A DNA stretch of 45,173 bases from Actinomycetota bacterium. Its GTDB lineage: Bacteria > Actinomycetota > Acidimicrobiia > Acidimicrobiales > Ilumatobacteraceae. Shown here piece after piece: positions 42,513-45,173 of this stretch (the first letter of the stretch is position 1; each line of letters starts with the position of its first letter). A model generated the notes under the pieces. It searched no databases, was not told the DNA's origin, and saw only the letters and a program-made list of their open reading frames with translations. Both the position numbers and the translations under genes were made by a program. The stretch covers positions 1 to 45,173 of the forward strand of contig VGCD01000014.1 in NCBI GenBank assembly GCA_016870215.1. Reading direction: 5' to 3'.

Positions 42513-44894
42513 TCAGATCTGTTGCGATTCTGGCAATTCTTCTTTGCGTGAGCGTCGTCGGGCCGGAATGACGAGAGCTGCGACAATCGCTAGAACAAGT
42601 GGAATCATGATCACGCGACTGAAGGTCCAGTTCGAATCGCCAAGGCTTCCGATTGCAACACCCACAGCCATCACGACCTCAACTCCGTCGGCGCCAATTT
42701 GTTTGAGCACGAGTCGATGTTCTCCATCTTCGATTTCTTTGCCCACCGTAAACGTTTCACCGGCAGAACCATCAATTGCCGATGTGAACGTACCGAGCAA
42801 GGTGGGTGTCGAGTACATCCACGACTCAATCGTCGACAACGGTAAAGTGTTCTCAAGTTCAACCTGCAACTGTCGTGTTTCGTCGAGCCGTACATTGCCG
42901 TCAACATCTAATGGCAACACCTCACCAGTGCTGCTCACAGCCGATACAACAACCTGAAGATTGCCAACTGAGAGAACAAGCGTGTCATTGACTCGTTGCA
43001 ACAAAGTGATTGCTTGTTCCCCACCTACGAGCGATGCTGCCTCGCCCAGCGAGACAGCGGGCGCGTCTGGAGCATTCGTACTTTGTGCGACTGCTGCTTC
43101 ATCTTCACTCACTGCCGTCGTTGAGGTCACTGTTCGACTACCACTCAACGTTGTTGTAGTCGACGGATCAGAATTGAGCGAGGAAGACGACGATGAGTTC
43201 GTGGTCGATGTGGCGGTTGATGAATCGCCGCCCTCAGCATCCGATGACGCGACTGTTGTGCTGACTTGGGGCACTAATACTTGCGGTATCGCAGCAACTG
43301 TGGTCTGAGTAGATGACGCGACCGTCGTACTGGTCGGTGTGCGATTACTAGATGCGGCGGTGGTCGTGGTTGCACCTTGAACCGTCGTTGAAGCACTGAC
43401 GGTGGTGGCTGGAGCAAGTGTCGTAGTCGTAGATGTGGTCGTGGTGGTAGTCGTTGTTGACGTAGTGGTAGTGGAAGTCGGTGTCGTTGTTGGTGGAGTT
43501 CCGGCACCATTTTCGAATGCCCCGACGTCGTAACTGCCCACGCGGGCGAAGCCACGCTGGTCGGTAGATGGTGGCGTCACGGTGTTTCCGGTTGCACCAT
43601 GTGCAGCTGAATCGCCAGCGTCGATTGCGACGCTTCCCGATAGGAGCGCAAGCGACTTTGATCCATTGCTGGCACTGTTCGTTGCGATGTCACTGTCAAC
43701 ATTCAATGCGGCCTGGTTACCTGTGATGATTCCAGTTCCGGTGAATGTCTTGTTGGTGCTCGACTCAATAATGGAGTACGACGTCACGATTGAGTTTCCG
43801 CTGATTCCATCCTTTGCATAAAAGTCACTGCTCGCGCCGCCAACTCCCGTATTGTCTGCAAGAAGGACGTTCTTCATTCGCAGGTCATAGTTGTTCCCTG
43901 AATAGAGTTGATTCCAGAGAATTCCACCCGCCCCGAGCGTGGCAGAGTTCCCAACAACTGTGACATTGGTGAGTCGCACGCCGCGATCTTGGTAATAGAG
44001 CGACATCGCACCACCGTAGGAGTTGGTGGTATTCCCATAAAAAGTGCTGTTTGTGATTGTCACCTTGCCAAACCGTTGCGTTGCGAGACCTCCAGCTACT
44101 GAGGTGTAGTTATACGGGTACGAAGACCCACCATCGCTCACGACGACATTCTTAGAAACCGACGAATTTGAGATACTGATAGTGGCGGACTGCATACCGC
44201 CATAAATGCCACCGGCTGCGTAGAACTTACAAATGCACTTGTTGTCTTCGATATTGCTGCCGACGACCGTGAGATTTGCATTTTCTTGCATCATCACTCC
44301 ACCCGCACGGTCATACGTATATGAGTTGAGTGGAGTGCCCGCATCATTCTGCACAACATCGACCTGATCGAGTGTGAGTACTCCGGTAGCGCCGGCGCAC
44401 TGACCGGCCTGTCCGCAGTATTCGCCATAGAGCGTGATTCCACCACCATGATCGTCTGTGACAACTTTTCCGTGTCGCACTGTCAGGTTACGAAGCGTCA
44501 CCGTTGCTCCACGGGCAATGAAGAACACCATGCGATCCGCGGTATTACGAGTTGCAGCTGCCTGAATAATCGTGGCGCGGGATTGCCCGACAATGGTGAG
44601 ATTCTTCGCGAGCGTGTAACCAGTCGTTGCAACGTCGCCTGTCTCGGCGGCGTCGGTCCATGTGAAGGTGCCTGTGAGGTTGATGGTGTCGCCTGCTGTC
44701 GCCACGGAATATGCCTTATGGAATGTGCGGTAAGGGCTTCCGGCACTTCCGTTACCTGTCGAGTCATCACCGTTGAGGCTGTCTGCGAAAACGATCGTGG
44801 CGGCCTTCACTTCAGTGAGTGCAATTGGCAAGAACACCGCCAGAAGACTTCCAACCGTAGAAGACACGACCAGTGAACGAAGTTTTCCGCGCAT
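42513..44894 (-). CDS. Secreted beta-helix (choice-of-anchor Q-like) protein with Thr/Ser linker and C-terminal membrane anchor
   Basis: 793 residues from ATG 44894, preceded by AGGA at a good spacing. A signal peptide (about 5-32, ending VKAA) is followed by a right-handed parallel beta-helix (about 33-455) with repeated strands such as LTIVGQSRATII, LRNLTVRHG, GGIYGG and GGILWN. The end of the helix, DQRGFARVGSYDVGAFEN, is the choice-of-anchor-Q motif. A long Thr/Ser-rich linker (about 460-610) and a beta-rich domain lead to one membrane helix (about 762-780) and a basic tail. Surface-exposed, possibly sugar binding or lyase-like; no catalytic residues can be named. No LPxTG is present. Confidence 0.85.
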   Translation of the reverse strand: MRGKLRSLVVSSTVGSLLAVFLPIALTEVKAATIVFADSLNGDDSTGNGSAGSPYRTFHKAYSVATAGDTINLTGTFTWTDAAETGDVATTGYTLAKNLTIVGQSRATIIQAAATRNTADRMVFFIARGATVTLRNLTVRHGKVVTDDHGGGITLYGEYCGQAGQCAGATGVLTLDQVDVVQNDAGTPLNSYTYDRAGGVMMQENANLTVVGSNIEDNKCICKFYAAGGIYGGMQSATISISNSSVSKNVVVSDGGSSYPYNYTSVAGGLATQRFGKVTITNSTFYGNTTNSYGGAMSLYYQDRGVRLTNVTVVGNSATLGAGGILWNQLYSGNNYDLRMKNVLLADNTGVGGASSDFYAKDGISGNSIVTSYSIIESSTNKTFTGTGIITGNQAALNVDSDIATNSASNGSKSLALLSGSVAIDAGDSAAHGATGNTVTPPSTDQRGFARVGSYDVGAFENGAGTPPTTTPTSTTTTSTTTTTTTTSTTTTLAPATTVSASTTVQGATTTTAASSNRTPTSTTVASSTQTTVAAIPQVLVPQVSTTVASSDAEGGDSSTATSTTNSSSSSSLNSDPSTTTTLSGSRTVTSTTAVSEDEAAVAQSTNAPDAPAVSLGEAASLVGGEQAITLLQRVNDTLVLSVGNLQVVVSAVSSTGEVLPLDVDGNVRLDETRQLQVELENTLPLSTIESWMYSTPTLLGTFTSAIDGSAGETFTVGKEIEDGEHRLVLKQIGADGVEVVMAVGVAIGSLGDSNWTFSRVIMIPLVLAIVAALVIPARRRSRKEELPESQQI

Positions 44895-44969
44895 AGATGC
44901 AATCCTAACTAGACAAATAGGACACTTACTGGGGTATCTGAGACTGCAATGGCTCGTAGCGTTCAACAC

Positions 44970-45173
44970 ATGACACCAAACCCGCCGCCCCCGCCGCCAA
45001 CCACCCACCCGGTGAATTTGTGGGTTGCTAGGCCTGAATCTCAGCGTCGCGTGACCGTCTTCTTCCGCATGGTTCTGGCGGTTCCCCTTCTCCTTCTCGA
45101 ACAAGTGTGGAACTCAGTCATGCAAGTGGTCGCAGTCATCCAGTGGTTCATCGTTGCATTCACTGGTAACCGC
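44970..45173 (+). CDS. DUF4389-like membrane protein (partial, 5' end only)
   Basis: 68 codons are visible before the right edge. The proline-rich start (PNPPPPPP) and the segment QRRVTVFFRMVLAVPLLLLEQ, followed by a second hydrophobic stretch, fit the opening of DUF4389 proteins. An in-frame ATG at 44949 is an alternative start. Divergent from the beta-helix gene. The rest lies outside the window. Confidence 0.65.
   Translation, partial: MTPNPPPPPPTTHPVNLWVARPESQRRVTVFFRMVLAVPLLLLEQVWNSVMQVVAVIQWFIVAFTGNR

Noticed and set aside
42344-42586. Minus-strand reading frame of 80 codons across the tRNA
   Set aside because: It runs through tRNA-Thr and gives the well-known spurious GNRTPDLRITSALLYRLSYLG-type translation; the tRNA is the real feature.
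43400-43500. GT-rich tract that looks like a minisatellite
   Set aside because: It is the codon bias of a Thr-rich linker on the minus strand; the units are not regular enough to call a tandem repeat.
1-45173. CRISPR arrays, insertion sequences, prophage or integrative elements
   Set aside because: I saw no regular repeat-spacer pattern, transposase, integrase, terminal inverted repeats or phage structural genes; tRNA-Thr has no nearby partial copy that would mark an attachment site.

Overview
The window looks like a piece of a chromosome from a high-to-moderate GC actinobacterium, most likely of the class Acidimicrobiia (an inference from gene content, not from a search). Pointers are the MprAB-like two-component pair, the Ssd/TadA/TadB-C/DUF4244/TadE pilus-type cluster, the topA-tmk-(holB) neighbourhood, oxygenase MpaB-family, DUF6941 and Bax inhibitor-1 genes typical of Actinomycetota, frequent GTG starts and Thr/Ser-rich linkers in exported proteins. 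Coding density is very high: no gap exceeds about 165 bases, and at least ten neighbouring gene pairs share a 4-base start/stop overlap. No transposase, phage, plasmid or CRISPR sequence is visible.

Region by region. 1-5263 (minus strand): a coupled trio of a GH3 beta-glucosidase-like enzyme, an OafA-type membrane acyltransferase with an SGNH domain, and a DUF2157-like multi-span protein that runs off the left edge. 5302-12965 (plus): M14 carboxypeptidase, three poorly known genes (DUF6941, an orphan, and a coiled-coil protein with a distinctive C-terminal domain), DUF885, a secreted phosphodiester-glycosidase-like protein and a LapA-like small membrane protein. 12972-16077 (minus): metallo-beta-lactamase-fold hydrolase, asparaginase II family, AI-2E family transporter. 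16155-19918: MpaB-like oxygenase, AlkX/YcaQ-like DNA glycosylase, cyclophilin, a zinc-less DksA/TraR-like peptide, Bax inhibitor-1 protein. 20081-23064: primary-like sigma factor, a conserved membrane protein, a 2-hydroxyacid dehydrogenase.

23141-26416 is a compact Tad/Flp-type cluster: TadZ/Ssd-like ATPase with an altered P-loop, TadA ATPase, one protein that seems to merge TadB and TadC, a 72-residue pilin and a TadE-like pseudopilin. A STAS protein overlaps an iron-sulfur (6-4)-type photolyase (26437-28259). 28312-29280 is an exported two-repeat gene broken by an in-frame amber codon; it faces away from an MprAB-like two-component system (29436-31462), with a 22-bp spaced direct repeat between them.

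31459-42360 holds rsgA, topA, tmk, two tandem RCC1-repeat lipoprotein genes with nearly identical 49-base leaders, the DNA polymerase III delta' gene and a DoxX-like gene. The RCC1 pair sits between tmk and holB, which are often neighbours in actinobacteria. The right end has tRNA-Thr(CGU), a large secreted beta-helix protein with a C-terminal membrane anchor, and the start of a DUF4389 gene.

The most interesting signals are the conserved leaders of the RCC1 pair, the amber-interrupted repeat protein beside its two-component system, the TadB-TadC merger with an odd TadZ P-loop, and the three-gene cassette of unknown function at 6981-9652.
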